NCBI GenBank assembly: GCA_018816815.1
Contig: JAHIVD010000034.1
Location: 1 to 10,101 of the forward strand
DNA length: 10,101 nt
Reading direction: 5' to 3'
From: Patescibacteria group bacterium
GTDB taxonomy: Bacteria; Patescibacteriota; Microgenomatia; Daviesbacterales; UBA10151
Every line of letters starts with the position of its first letter. The first letter of the stretch is position 1. Below are positions 1 through 4,950 of the stretch, in pieces. Position numbers and translations under genes: made by a program. The notes beneath the pieces were generated by a model. It was not told the origin of the DNA, did not search any database, and saw only the letters and a list, made by a program, of their open reading frames with translations.

Positions 1-111
1 TATCTTTGGAGAACCAAACAACTAAAAGTTGTTCTAAGAGATTTTCAAGGTTTCTTTAAAAATCCTGCGGAACTGTTTCACAAAGTAAAATCAGGGTTTG
101 AGAAAAAGTAG
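1..111 (+). CDS. C-terminal fragment of an unidentified protein (5' end outside window)
   Basis: The first frame is open from base 1 to a TAG at 109-111 and encodes 36 residues, beginning YLWRTKQLKVV and ending VKSGFEKK. The basic, lysine-rich tail with aromatic residues resembles the cytoplasmic end of a membrane-bound enzyme such as a glycosyltransferase, but nothing here identifies a family. It converges on the methyltransferase gene at 119-679, with only 7 bases between the two stop codons, and no terminator hairpin is visible between them. The reading frame is very probably real because it stays open to the window edge and fits the close gene packing. The function is unknown. Confidence 0.5.
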   Translation, partial: YLWRTKQLKVVLRDFQGFFKNPAELFHKVKSGFEKK

Positions 112-118
112 ATACTCT

Positions 119-679
119 CTACTCTGTCATCAAATAAAGCAAGTATTCCCTGTTTCCTGCCTTACCCAAAATAGGTGACTTCATGCAATTTACCATTTTG
201 AATTTTGCATTTTCAATCTTAAACAGAACTTCATCCTTTACTTTTTCTGCAATATCCTCTGGCAAAACACCTTTAATTAGATCCTTTTTCTGTGCTTCAT
301 AGTGAGGTTTCAGTAAAGCAATAATTGTTCCTTTTGGCTTTAGAAATTTTTTCACTACAGACAAAACCAATCCCAATTTTGTCCAGCCGGCATCAATTGT
401 AATAAGATCAACCAATTCAGGAAAATTTTTTAAATAAAGAATATTTGTCCGCTCCATTACTACTACTCTTGGGTCGTTGCGCAGTTTCCAAGCCAATTCC
501 CCATAAGCAGTATCCAAGGCATACACTTTTTTAGCTCCATTTTGCAGCAGACAATCAACAAAACCACCAGTTGAAGAACCTACATCCAAAACAGTTAAAT
601 TTCCAATTTTGGGTTTCCAGTTTTCAATGGCTGCTTGAAGTTTTTCTCCGCCTCTGGATACAAATTTATCACTTGCCAT
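119..679 (-). CDS. TlyA/FtsJ-type rRNA methyltransferase lacking the S4 domain
   Basis: This 186-residue protein is an SAM-dependent RNA methyltransferase of the TlyA/FtsJ (RrmJ) fold. The TlyA hallmark FVSRGGEKL is at residues 6-14, SAM-binding motif I DVGSSTGGF at 32-40, the acidic end of strand 2 at D56, TIDAGW at 94-99, and the catalytic-type LLKPHYEA at 122-129. K13, D96 and K124 match the residues expected for 2'-O-methylation. Known TlyA enzymes methylate 16S and 23S rRNA cytidines and carry an N-terminal S4 RNA-binding domain of about 60 residues. Here the protein starts right at the linker before SRGG, so S4 is absent. The ATG overlaps the end of the Nudix gene by 11 bases, suggesting translational coupling and fixing the start. 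A haemolysin annotation would be a historical misnomer. Confidence 0.85.
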   Translation of the reverse strand: MASDKFVSRGGEKLQAAIENWKPKIGNLTVLDVGSSTGGFVDCLLQNGAKKVYALDTAYGELAWKLRNDPRVVVMERTNILYLKNFPELVDLITIDAGWTKLGLVLSVVKKFLKPKGTIIALLKPHYEAQKKDLIKGVLPEDIAEKVKDEVLFKIENAKFKMVNCMKSPILGKAGNREYLLYLMTE

Positions 680-1073
680 ATATTTCTAAGGCTTTTTTAA
701 GTAATTTTTTATCTTGCGAGAATGTTAGTTTCTTCAAAGCGTCCTTGGATTCATACCAACCTGCCTTTTCTACCTCCCAATCATGATCAGCAATATTACC
801 TGAGACATATTTCATCAAAAAATAGGTCACAACTTTGAATATTTTCTCTTCCTTGAGAGTATAGACATATTTAGAATAACCTACTTTTTCAATAATCTCA
901 GCCACCACACCACCTTCCTCCCTAACTTCTCTGGAAGCTGCTTCTTCGGTTGTTTGTCCGGGATCAATTAACCCCTTAGGAAAACTCCAGTGTTTATTCT
1001 GAGAGTGCTGGGTCAAAAGCACTTGACCTTTCTTGTTAAAAACCATTCCTCCTGCACTAAATTCCCGTTTCAC
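669..1073 (-). CDS. Nudix hydrolase (Ap4A/8-oxo-dGTP pyrophosphatase-like)
   Basis: This 134-residue protein is a small single-domain Nudix hydrolase, which would cleave a nucleoside diphosphate linked to another group. The Nudix box covers residues 34-56: G34, then REVREEGGV at 48-56 with the metal-binding glutamates E49, E52 and E53. The preceding HWSFPKG at 28-34 is typical of the diadenosine-tetraphosphate hydrolase and mutator-type groups. The first box glutamate (Gx5E) is a glutamine, Q40; the REUXEE core is intact, so activity is still likely. The start is GTG at 1073; MKREFSAGGMVF matches the usual family N-terminus, although no Shine-Dalgarno is evident. The end overlaps the methyltransferase start, so the two form one operon. 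The substrate cannot be read from sequence. Confidence 0.85.
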   Translation of the reverse strand: MKREFSAGGMVFNKKGQVLLTQHSQNKHWSFPKGLIDPGQTTEEAASREVREEGGVVAEIIEKVGYSKYVYTLKEEKIFKVVTYFLMKYVSGNIADHDWEVEKAGWYESKDALKKLTFSQDKKLLKKALEIYGK

Positions 1074-1104
1074 GATTTTTTAATCATACCATTTCGTCTC
1101 TTTA

Positions 1105-1133
1105 TTGATAAGACAAAATATTAGTAATACTAT
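1105..1133 (+). promoter_or_regulatory. Promoter of the vapBC-type operon
   Basis: TTGATA at 1105-1110 (-35) and TACTAT at 1128-1133 (-10) are separated by exactly 17 bases and lie just ahead of the antitoxin ATG at 1149. Transcription would start near 1140, leaving a leader of only about 8 nt. TATAAA at 1131-1136 is an alternative -10, but with a 20-base spacer. The -10 lies inside or beside the operator inverted repeat. Confidence 0.5.
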
Positions 1134-1149
1134 AAAATAGGTATTACTA
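1122..1149 (+). promoter_or_regulatory. 9-bp inverted repeat, probable VapB autoregulatory operator
   Basis: TAGTAATAC at 1122-1130 and GTATTACTA at 1141-1149 are perfect inverted repeats separated by 10 bases, with half-site centres 19 bp apart, close to two helical turns. The site covers the -10 region, the predicted start point and the first base of the antitoxin ATG. AbrB-fold antitoxins bind such paired half-sites as dimers or as complexes with toxin, and this geometry is what an autorepressing toxin-antitoxin operon would have. Confidence 0.65.
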
Positions 1150-1427
1150 TGCAGGTAAAATCCACTACAATAACTCAGAAAGGACAAGTCACTATACCTA
1201 TCAGGATAAGACAATTACTTCGCCTTAAAACTGGCGACCAAGTCAAATTCGTAGTCAATCGCAAAAAAGAAGTAACTGTCAAACCCTTTAAACACTCCTC
1301 CGTTATGAACCTCTACGGTTCTCTAAAACCAAAAGTTAAACCAAATTTAACTGGACAAAAATTAATCAAGTGGGAAGAAGAAGCTTGGCCCAAAGCAGCG
1401 TCTGATAGAAATCTAAGGAGCAAGTGA
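1149..1427 (+). CDS. vapB: AbrB/MazE-fold antitoxin of a VapBC-type pair
   Basis: This 92-residue protein has an N-terminal swapped-hairpin AbrB/SpoVT/MazE DNA-binding domain (about residues 5-47), recognised by ITQKGQVTIP followed by IRQLLRLKTGDQVKF. The lysine- and tryptophan-containing C-terminus (about 50-92, with KWEEEAWPKAA) is the part expected to wrap around and inhibit the toxin. It lies directly upstream of a PIN-domain gene and overlaps it or abuts it, the standard antitoxin-first order. The DNA-binding domain would act on the inverted repeat at 1122-1149. Only a weak AGG precedes the ATG, and the leader is very short. The family call is strong; the physiological role is inferred. 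Confidence 0.85.
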   Translation: MQVKSTTITQKGQVTIPIRIRQLLRLKTGDQVKFVVNRKKEVTVKPFKHSSVMNLYGSLKPKVKPNLTGQKLIKWEEEAWPKAASDRNLRSK

Positions 1428-1432
1428 AGATG
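1415..1432 (+). promoter_or_regulatory. Ribosome binding site that decides the toxin start
   Basis: AAGGAG at 1415-1420 is a strong Shine-Dalgarno sequence. It is 9 bases from the ATG at 1430 but only 3 bases from the in-frame GTG at 1424, so ATG 1430 is the better start. It lies inside the antitoxin coding region, so toxin translation depends on the same mRNA. Confidence 0.6.
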
Positions 1433-1831
1433 ATACTTCTTGATGCAAATATTGTTCTTCGTTTTGTCCTCAATAATGATCCTGTTTTATCGCCAAAATC
1501 GAAAAATATTATACAGAAAATCCAATCAGGCAAAACCACTGCTTATCTTTATACATTAGCTCTATCAGAAATTATTTTTACCCTTGAAGGATCATACCGC
1601 CTGCCTAAAGAACAAATCGTCAAAACGCTATCTACTCTTTTTAATCTACCCAATATCAAAGTAGAAAATCATCAGTTGCTTAAAAAAGCTTTTAACTATT
1701 ATCTGGACAAAAATGTTAATTTTCCTGATGCCTATTATATCGCCCTAATGAGTAAGAAAAATATTAAAGAAATTTATTCCTTTGATCGAGATTTTGACAA
1801 ATGTTCAGAAATCACCAGACTGGAAACTTAA
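1430..1831 (+). CDS. vapC: PIN-domain ribonuclease toxin (VapC-type)
   Basis: The protein has 133 residues from ATG 1430, or 135 if the overlapping GTG at 1424 is used. It is a PIN-domain endoribonuclease; family members cut tRNA or rRNA when released from the antitoxin. Numbered from the GTG, the acidic metal-binding residues are D7 in LLDANIVLRF, E49 in LSEIIF, D102 in FPDAYYIAL and D121/D125 in FDRDFDK. All the expected acidic positions are present, so the toxin appears intact. The strong Shine-Dalgarno favours ATG 1430. It is co-transcribed with the AbrB-fold antitoxin immediately upstream. The RNA target cannot be predicted from sequence. Downstream DNA is decayed and has no clear terminator. 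Confidence 0.88.
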   Translation: MILLDANIVLRFVLNNDPVLSPKSKNIIQKIQSGKTTAYLYTLALSEIIFTLEGSYRLPKEQIVKTLSTLFNLPNIKVENHQLLKKAFNYYLDKNVNFPDAYYIALMSKKNIKEIYSFDRDFDKCSEITRLET

Positions 1832-1883
1832 CTATTATTTAAAATTCTCGTTTCATAAACTTAATCCAAATTGTAAGTATTTC

Positions 1884-1899
1884 TTGACTTTAAAGTCAA
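1884..1899. repeat. Perfect 16-bp palindrome
   Basis: TTGACTTTAAAGTCAA is an unspaced perfect palindrome, about 50 bases after the toxin stop and at the head of the decayed membrane-protein gene. It could be a binding site for a dimeric regulator. The TTGACT half resembles a -35 box, but I find no -10 at suitable spacing. Confidence 0.4.
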
Positions 1900-2167
1900 T
1901 ATACGAGAGTAAATTACTAACGGCTTCTAGAAATAATAGTCTTTCCGAGGATACTAAGACATTAATAACTGTAATATTGCTTGTTTTTGCTTACCCTGCT
2001 AGAGTAATCATGATGTTTATCTGGATGAAGTACCTGTCTGTGTAAAACTTTTAATCGCTATTCCTGCGCTAATTGTATTAATAATATTAATCCTTTTGCT
2101 TATTTCTCTCCCTTCCTTAATACCTAAGTTTCTCAAACCATCTATTTTGCCACCCAATCGAAGCTAA
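1884..2167 (+). pseudogene. Frameshifted small membrane protein gene
   Basis: Two adjacent frames together give one plausible small membrane protein. The first frame, ending at the TAA at 2043-2045, contains SLSEDTKTLITVILLVFAYP and then VIMMFIWMKY, a hydrophobic helix with a tryptophan-lysine boundary. The second frame continues as PVCVKLLIAIPALIVLIILI, a second helix, ending at the TAA at 2165-2167. Inserting a single C near 2033-2034 (TACCTG to TACCCTG) would join them with no gap or overlap. The pattern of two helices, a short charged linker and a low-complexity N-terminus resembles a common small membrane protein of Patescibacteria, from memory only. The start is uncertain: a TTG at 1884 is the most downstream plausible one, while the frame is open back into vapC. 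It may be a true pseudogene or a sequencing error. Confidence 0.5.
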
Positions 2168-2179
2168 ATATTGAAAATG

Positions 2180-2379
2180 CAGGACACTAGCGGTTGTTGA
2201 TTATCTCTGCACACAACTTACAATGTGGGTATGGCATTTATTCGCGGGGTTAAAACTTCAAGTGGGGCAACAGCTATACAAATTGCCTACGTTGTTATCA
2301 ACGGTCAAGAATATATTGCTGATGAGGACATTTCTCCGGCTATCCACACCTTATTGCAAAAACTTCGTTCAGGACACTA
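2180..2379. repeat. 10-bp direct repeat flanking the transposase-like remnant
   Basis: CAGGACACTA occurs at 2180-2189 and again at 2370-2379, one copy on each side of the short transposase-like frame; the second contains the first bases of that frame's stop codon. It might mark an old insertion or a recombination junction, but ten bases could also match by chance. Confidence 0.3.
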
Positions 2380-2380
2380 A
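2231..2380 (+). pseudogene. Possible transposase N-terminal remnant (IS1634-like)
   Basis: An ATG at 2231 opens a 49-residue frame. Its first 20 residues, MAFIRGVKTSSGATAIQIAY, resemble the conserved beginning of a family of DDE transposases (often labelled IS1634-type), which starts with a basic segment and a GATAVQ-like motif. The rest, VVINGQEYIADEDISPAIHT onward to KLRSGH, does not continue that family's usual sequence, so the frame looks like a deleted or rearranged leftover far shorter than a complete transposase of several hundred residues. No catalytic residues remain. It lies in a gene-poor stretch between a toxin-antitoxin operon and a tRNA cluster. It could also be an unrelated small protein. 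Confidence 0.3.
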
Positions 2381-2423
2381 TTCGAGAAGCTCAGGTTCTA
2401 AAAGGTGCGCTCTTGGGGAGAAC

Positions 2424-2469
2424 TTAGCAAGTAAACATCCCGATGTATCGGGATGAACGAACTCGCTAA
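2424..2469 (-). repeat. Bipartite hairpin downstream of the tRNA cluster
   Basis: A perfect 9-bp stem with a 2-nt loop (CATCCCGAT at 2436-2444, ATCGGGATG at 2447-2455) sits inside an outer 9-bp stem (2424-2432 with 2461-2469). The outer stem has one mismatch, which becomes a G-U wobble in minus-strand RNA. It begins 4 bases beyond the 3' end of tRNA-Arg(CCG). It may stop or stabilise the tRNA precursor, but there is no T-run, so a classical intrinsic terminator is not supported. Confidence 0.45.
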
Positions 2470-2472
2470 TTG

Positions 2473-2545
2473 CGTGCCTGAGAGGATTCGAACCTCCAAT
2501 CCCGAGATCCGGAATCTCGTGCTTTATCCATTGAGCCACAGGCAC
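2473..2545 (-). tRNA. tRNA-Arg (anticodon CCG)
   Basis: The minus strand folds as a full cloverleaf. The acceptor stem is GTGCCTG with CAGGCAC, the anticodon stem CGAGA with TCTCG closes the loop TTCCGGA (anticodon CCG), and the T-arm carries TTCGAAT. The D-loop has the A expected for arginine tRNAs. The discriminator is G and CCA is not encoded. It reads CGG codons and is last in a three-tRNA cluster. Confidence 0.95.
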
Positions 2546-2555
2546 ATGCCGTAAG

Positions 2556-2643
2556 CGGTGGGAGCAGGATTCGAACCTGCGGTCCGCCAAAGGCGGACAG
2601 TTGTTTTCGAAACAACCGCTCTAGGCCACTAAGCGATCCCACC
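2556..2643 (-). tRNA. tRNA-Ser (anticodon CGA)
   Basis: This is an 88-nt class II tRNA: acceptor stem GGTGGGA with TCCCACC, anticodon stem GTTGT with ACAAC around the loop TTCGAAA (anticodon CGA), a long variable arm built from GTCCGCC and GGCGGAC, T-loop TTCGAAT and discriminator G. The long variable arm and G73 fit serine. CCA is not encoded. It reads UCG codons. Confidence 0.95.
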
Positions 2644-2648
2644 CTCTG

Positions 2649-2722
2649 CACCCCTGAAAGGATTCGAACCTTCGACCTCGACGTCCGCAACGTCGCGCTC
2701 TGATCCGCTGAGCTACAGGGGT
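2649..2722 (-). tRNA. tRNA-Arg (anticodon GCG)
   Basis: A full cloverleaf is formed: acceptor stem ACCCCTG with CAGGGGT, D-arm GCTC with GAGC, anticodon stem CGACG with CGTCG around the loop TTGCGGA, and T-loop TTCGAAT. The anticodon is GCG, read from a normal 7-base loop with U33. It would decode CGC and CGU. Most bacteria instead use ACG, edited to ICG. The discriminator is G and CCA is not encoded. It is first in the cluster, 6 nt after the predicted transcription start. Confidence 0.92.
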
Positions 2723-2734
2723 AGATGTGTGTAA

Positions 2735-2763
2735 ATTATACTTGAGGGGAACAATTTAAACAA
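2735..2763 (-). promoter_or_regulatory. Promoter of the Arg-Ser-Arg tRNA cluster
   Basis: On the minus strand, TTGTTT (2758-2763) and a perfect TATAAT (2735-2740) are spaced by 17 bases, with a predicted start near 2728, just before the first tRNA at 2722. The TAA stop of the upstream endonuclease gene (2736-2738) lies within the -10 box, so the promoter is embedded in the end of that gene. Confidence 0.65.
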
Positions 2764-3728
2764 TTTTCACTCTTTACTTTAATCCATCCATAGTTCTGAA
2801 GAAAATTTTGATACCTACCTAAATGCTTTGAATTACTAAAACCTATTTCTTTTGTATACCTTAATATTTGCTCTTTTCCGCACAAGTAAAAATTCCTACC
2901 CGAGATCGAGACTTTAAATCCTAAAGATCTAAATAACAGTCCAAAAGAACGCATAAGATACGGCGATGCTGACTTAAAATAGATACCGATAGACCGGTAT
3001 TCCCATCCATTTCTTTCTCTTCTGATTTTTCTATAAACACAACCATCAGTATCAATCATCCCGCGAATACAAGCTTTTATATATACTTCTTTCTCTGAAA
3101 TCCAAGCAGGGATATCAAATTGTTGAGCTATCTTATTACCCATGACTAGTCCTAGCGTTAACATATTCTTTGCAAAATTTACACCAGAAATTCTAATTTT
3201 AAAGGCATCGCTATAAAGCTCTTTATAAATACTTGGTTTGATATTAAAAACTCTATTTATTAGTTTTATTATGTACTGACCATACTCCCATTCAGTCGTA
3301 TATCCTAAAGTTATGGATATTTGTCCCCTTGATACCCCACCATCCCCCAGCATGATTCCAATAAACTCCGCAAGATCTTTTGAATATTCAGGTAAACTAA
3401 ATTTCTTTGCTGAATTTCTGCCACCTTTTCTGCTGCCCTCTAAAGTCCAAAAGCTTTTACCGTGCTCAGCTACGCTATTTCGTCCGCCTTTTGCTCGTCC
3501 CCAATTATCATTTAGTAAGGTTGAATTTTGAATTGAGATACCTGTAAGTTTTACGAGATTTGAGAATATTTCTTGTGGAAGAAATCGTTCGCATTTATAC
3601 CAATTTGCTAACGTGCTTGATGAGATTTGAAAATATCTTGCAAGTCCCGCCCAATTAACTTCTAACTTTTCTCTAGCAGAGAAACATAACTGATATTGAA
3701 TTTCTTTAGACAATAAAACCCTAGCCAA
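2736..3728 (-). CDS. LAGLIDADG homing endonuclease with N-terminal helix-turn-helix
   Basis: This 330-residue free-standing protein contains both LAGLIDADG helices: LAEFIGIMLGDGG at 119-131 with catalytic-type D129, and IRGMIDTDG at 221-229 with D228. The N-terminus (about 24-60, WAGLARYFQISSSTLANWYK) resembles a helix-turn-helix. The linker holds two copies of a KGGRNS motif (80-85 and 101-106) ahead of the nuclease. Such enzymes cut a long target site and can spread their own gene. It is not inside a recognisable intron or intein; it sits directly upstream of a tRNA cluster on the same strand. The start is TTG at 3728, preceded by AGGGG; the next methionine is residue 127, so a non-ATG start is required. 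It seems intact. It could also be domesticated as a regulator. Confidence 0.85.
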   Translation of the reverse strand: MARVLLSKEIQYQLCFSAREKLEVNWAGLARYFQISSSTLANWYKCERFLPQEIFSNLVKLTGISIQNSTLLNDNWGRAKGGRNSVAEHGKSFWTLEGSRKGGRNSAKKFSLPEYSKDLAEFIGIMLGDGGVSRGQISITLGYTTEWEYGQYIIKLINRVFNIKPSIYKELYSDAFKIRISGVNFAKNMLTLGLVMGNKIAQQFDIPAWISEKEVYIKACIRGMIDTDGCVYRKIRRERNGWEYRSIGIYFKSASPYLMRSFGLLFRSLGFKVSISGRNFYLCGKEQILRYTKEIGFSNSKHLGRYQNFLQNYGWIKVKSENCLNCSPQV

Positions 3729-3743
3729 ATTTTACCCCTATAC

Positions 3744-3773
3744 CCCAATATAACCCAATATAACCCAAATAAA
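3744..3773. repeat. 10-bp tandem repeat upstream of the endonuclease
   Basis: CCCAATATAA occurs at 3744-3753 and 3754-3763 with a third, imperfect copy at 3764-3773 and a partial copy just before (3736-3742). The period matches one helical turn. On the minus strand it reads as repeated TTATATTGGG, upstream of the TTG start, so it may act in promoter control or be an insertion footprint. Confidence 0.5.
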
Positions 3774-3781
3774 ATAGTCTG

Positions 3782-4363
3782 TCAACGGTGAATGTTTTCC
3801 AGCGGAAAATGTTTTTGCAGAGATTCTGACCATTTCTCCATCCATGATTTATAAGGCACTTCTGCAAAAGGCAAGAAACGGGCAATTATTTTTTTAACCT
3901 TTTCCTCGTCTTGAGCATCTAAAACCAGCATCAATTGGCCGGGAAACCGAAGGTTGGTTTGGATGTGTAACACTTTTATTCTATCCTTTTCCTTAAACCA
4001 GAATGCACTTAAAAAATGCCAGAAGTAAAAATCTTCCCCAATTGTAATGCCTTGAGTAGAAATCCTGTACTTAATATGGTGCGGCGCCACAAAAGCTAAA
4101 ACATAAGCCACAAAAGCAAAAGATAATATGACTCCTATTAAGAGAAACTCCTGAGCCAAAAAAGCAATTAAAACCAGTAGTATTGCCAAAATAGCAATAG
4201 TTGTGTAATAGGAGCGGTCTTTTTTCCTGAAAGGGCGGGACGGTGCTTCCCAAGAAAATAGAGTTTTAATCTCTGTTGCCTCCATCATCTTAGGAGTAAA
4301 AAATTCTGGTTTACCAGTTTCTGTTGGGTTTTTTACAGGCTGCTCAGCAGCGTCTTTGGGCAT
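3782..4363 (-). CDS. Unknown two-helix membrane protein
   Basis: I do not recognise a named family for this 193-residue protein. Visible parts are a polar N-terminus (1-50) with a proline-rich, basic end, two transmembrane helices close together (about 53-70 and 73-93) forming a hairpin, then a cytoplasmic domain (about 94-193). That domain alternates beta-like segments (YRISTQGITIG, KVLHIQ, QLMLVLDA) with helices (EEKVKKIIARFLPF), and the layout recalls small PH-like or DUF5673-like domains that follow membrane hairpins in Patescibacteria; this is only an impression. It is the second gene after panD on the same strand, 52 bases downstream, so it may share the tRNA-Ser/panD transcript. The ATG at 4363 has only a weak GAG-type Shine-Dalgarno. 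Confidence 0.7.
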   Translation of the reverse strand: MPKDAAEQPVKNPTETGKPEFFTPKMMEATEIKTLFSWEAPSRPFRKKDRSYYTTIAILAILLVLIAFLAQEFLLIGVILSFAFVAYVLAFVAPHHIKYRISTQGITIGEDFYFWHFLSAFWFKEKDRIKVLHIQTNLRFPGQLMLVLDAQDEEKVKKIIARFLPFAEVPYKSWMEKWSESLQKHFPLENIHR

Positions 4364-4415
4364 TTGTCTCTAGTTTAACTTTAAATAAGTCCTATGTAAA
4401 GTACATACACATCAT

Positions 4416-4757
4416 CTACAGATATTTCACGAACCTGTTGTTTTTATCTACTAAAACAGCTTTGGATTTTGCTGGCTTATCAGTCAACTCATACCCCATA
4501 ATGATAACTTCTTCGCCTTTCTTGATAAGACGCGCAGCTGCACCATTCATGCATATGACTCCTGAACCGCTTTTGCCTGCTATGATATATGTTTCCAGCC
4601 GCGAACCTGATGTATTGCTTACAACTGACACCTTTTCCCCTGGCCAAAATCCGGCCTTCTTAATTAGGTCCTCATCAATAGTAATGCTGCCGATATAATT
4701 CAGATCAGCTTCAGTAACTGTAGCCTTATGTATTTTAGACCGATAAACAAATCTCAT
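4416..4757 (-). CDS. panD: Aspartate 1-decarboxylase proenzyme
   Basis: This 113-residue protein is PanD, which converts L-aspartate to beta-alanine for pantothenate and coenzyme A synthesis. The pattern SKIHKATVTEADLNYIGSIT at residues 7-26 is diagnostic. Self-cleavage should occur between G23 and S24, with S24 becoming the pyruvoyl group. Other active-site residues match: K8, R53, Y57 and N71, with the conserved SGVICMNGAAARL segment at 65-77. Length is close to the usual 115-130 residues. The ATG at 4757 lies only 5 bases after the 3' end of tRNA-Ser(TGA), so the mRNA would be almost leaderless after tRNA processing. No other pantothenate gene is in the window. The gene looks intact. Confidence 0.95.
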   Translation of the reverse strand: MRFVYRSKIHKATVTEADLNYIGSITIDEDLIKKAGFWPGEKVSVVSNTSGSRLETYIIAGKSGSGVICMNGAAARLIKKGEEVIIMGYELTDKPAKSKAVLVDKNNRFVKYL

Positions 4758-4762
4758 ACAAG

Positions 4763-4849
4763 CGGAGGCGGCAGGATTCGAACCTGCGAGAGACTTACGT
4801 CTCCAATGGTTTTCAAAACCACATCCATAAACCGCTCGGACACGCCTCC
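4763..4849 (-). tRNA. tRNA-Ser (anticodon TGA)
   Basis: This is an 87-nt class II tRNA with acceptor stem GGAGGCG paired to CGCCTCC, anticodon stem GTGGT with ACCAT around the loop TTTGAAA (anticodon TGA), a long variable arm (GGAGAC with GTCTCT), T-loop TTCGAAT and discriminator G. CCA is not encoded. It reads UCA and related UCN codons. panD starts 5 bases after it on the same strand. Confidence 0.95.
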
Positions 4850-4854
4850 CTGAG

Positions 4855-4941
4855 CGGAGGAGGTGGGATTCGAACCCACGATACCCTTACGGGTATAGCT
4901 CGTTAGCACCGAGCGGCACTCGACCACTATGCGACTCCTCC
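4855..4941 (-). tRNA. tRNA-Ser (anticodon GCT)
   Basis: This is an 87-nt class II tRNA with acceptor stem GGAGGAG paired to CTCCTCC, anticodon stem GCTCG with CGAGC around the loop GTGCTAA (anticodon GCT), a long variable arm (ATACCC with GGGTAT), T-loop TTCGAAT and discriminator G. CCA is not encoded. It reads AGC and AGU codons and is separated from the next tRNA by 5 bases. Confidence 0.95.
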
Positions 4942-4950
4942 AACACCTCA

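Noticed and set aside
571..786. Plus-strand open frame over the methyltransferase and Nudix genes
   Set aside because: It is a shadow in the opposite strand of two genes with clear family motifs.
2369..2690. Two open frames on the minus strand across the Arg-Ser-Arg tRNA genes
   Set aside because: The frames lie over well-folded tRNAs and encode repeated tRNA-derived peptides, so they are artefacts of structured RNA.
4393..4407. Interrupted palindrome TATGTA-AAG-TACATA between panD and the membrane-protein gene
   Set aside because: It is short and AT-rich, with no promoter elements or T-run, so chance is as likely as function.
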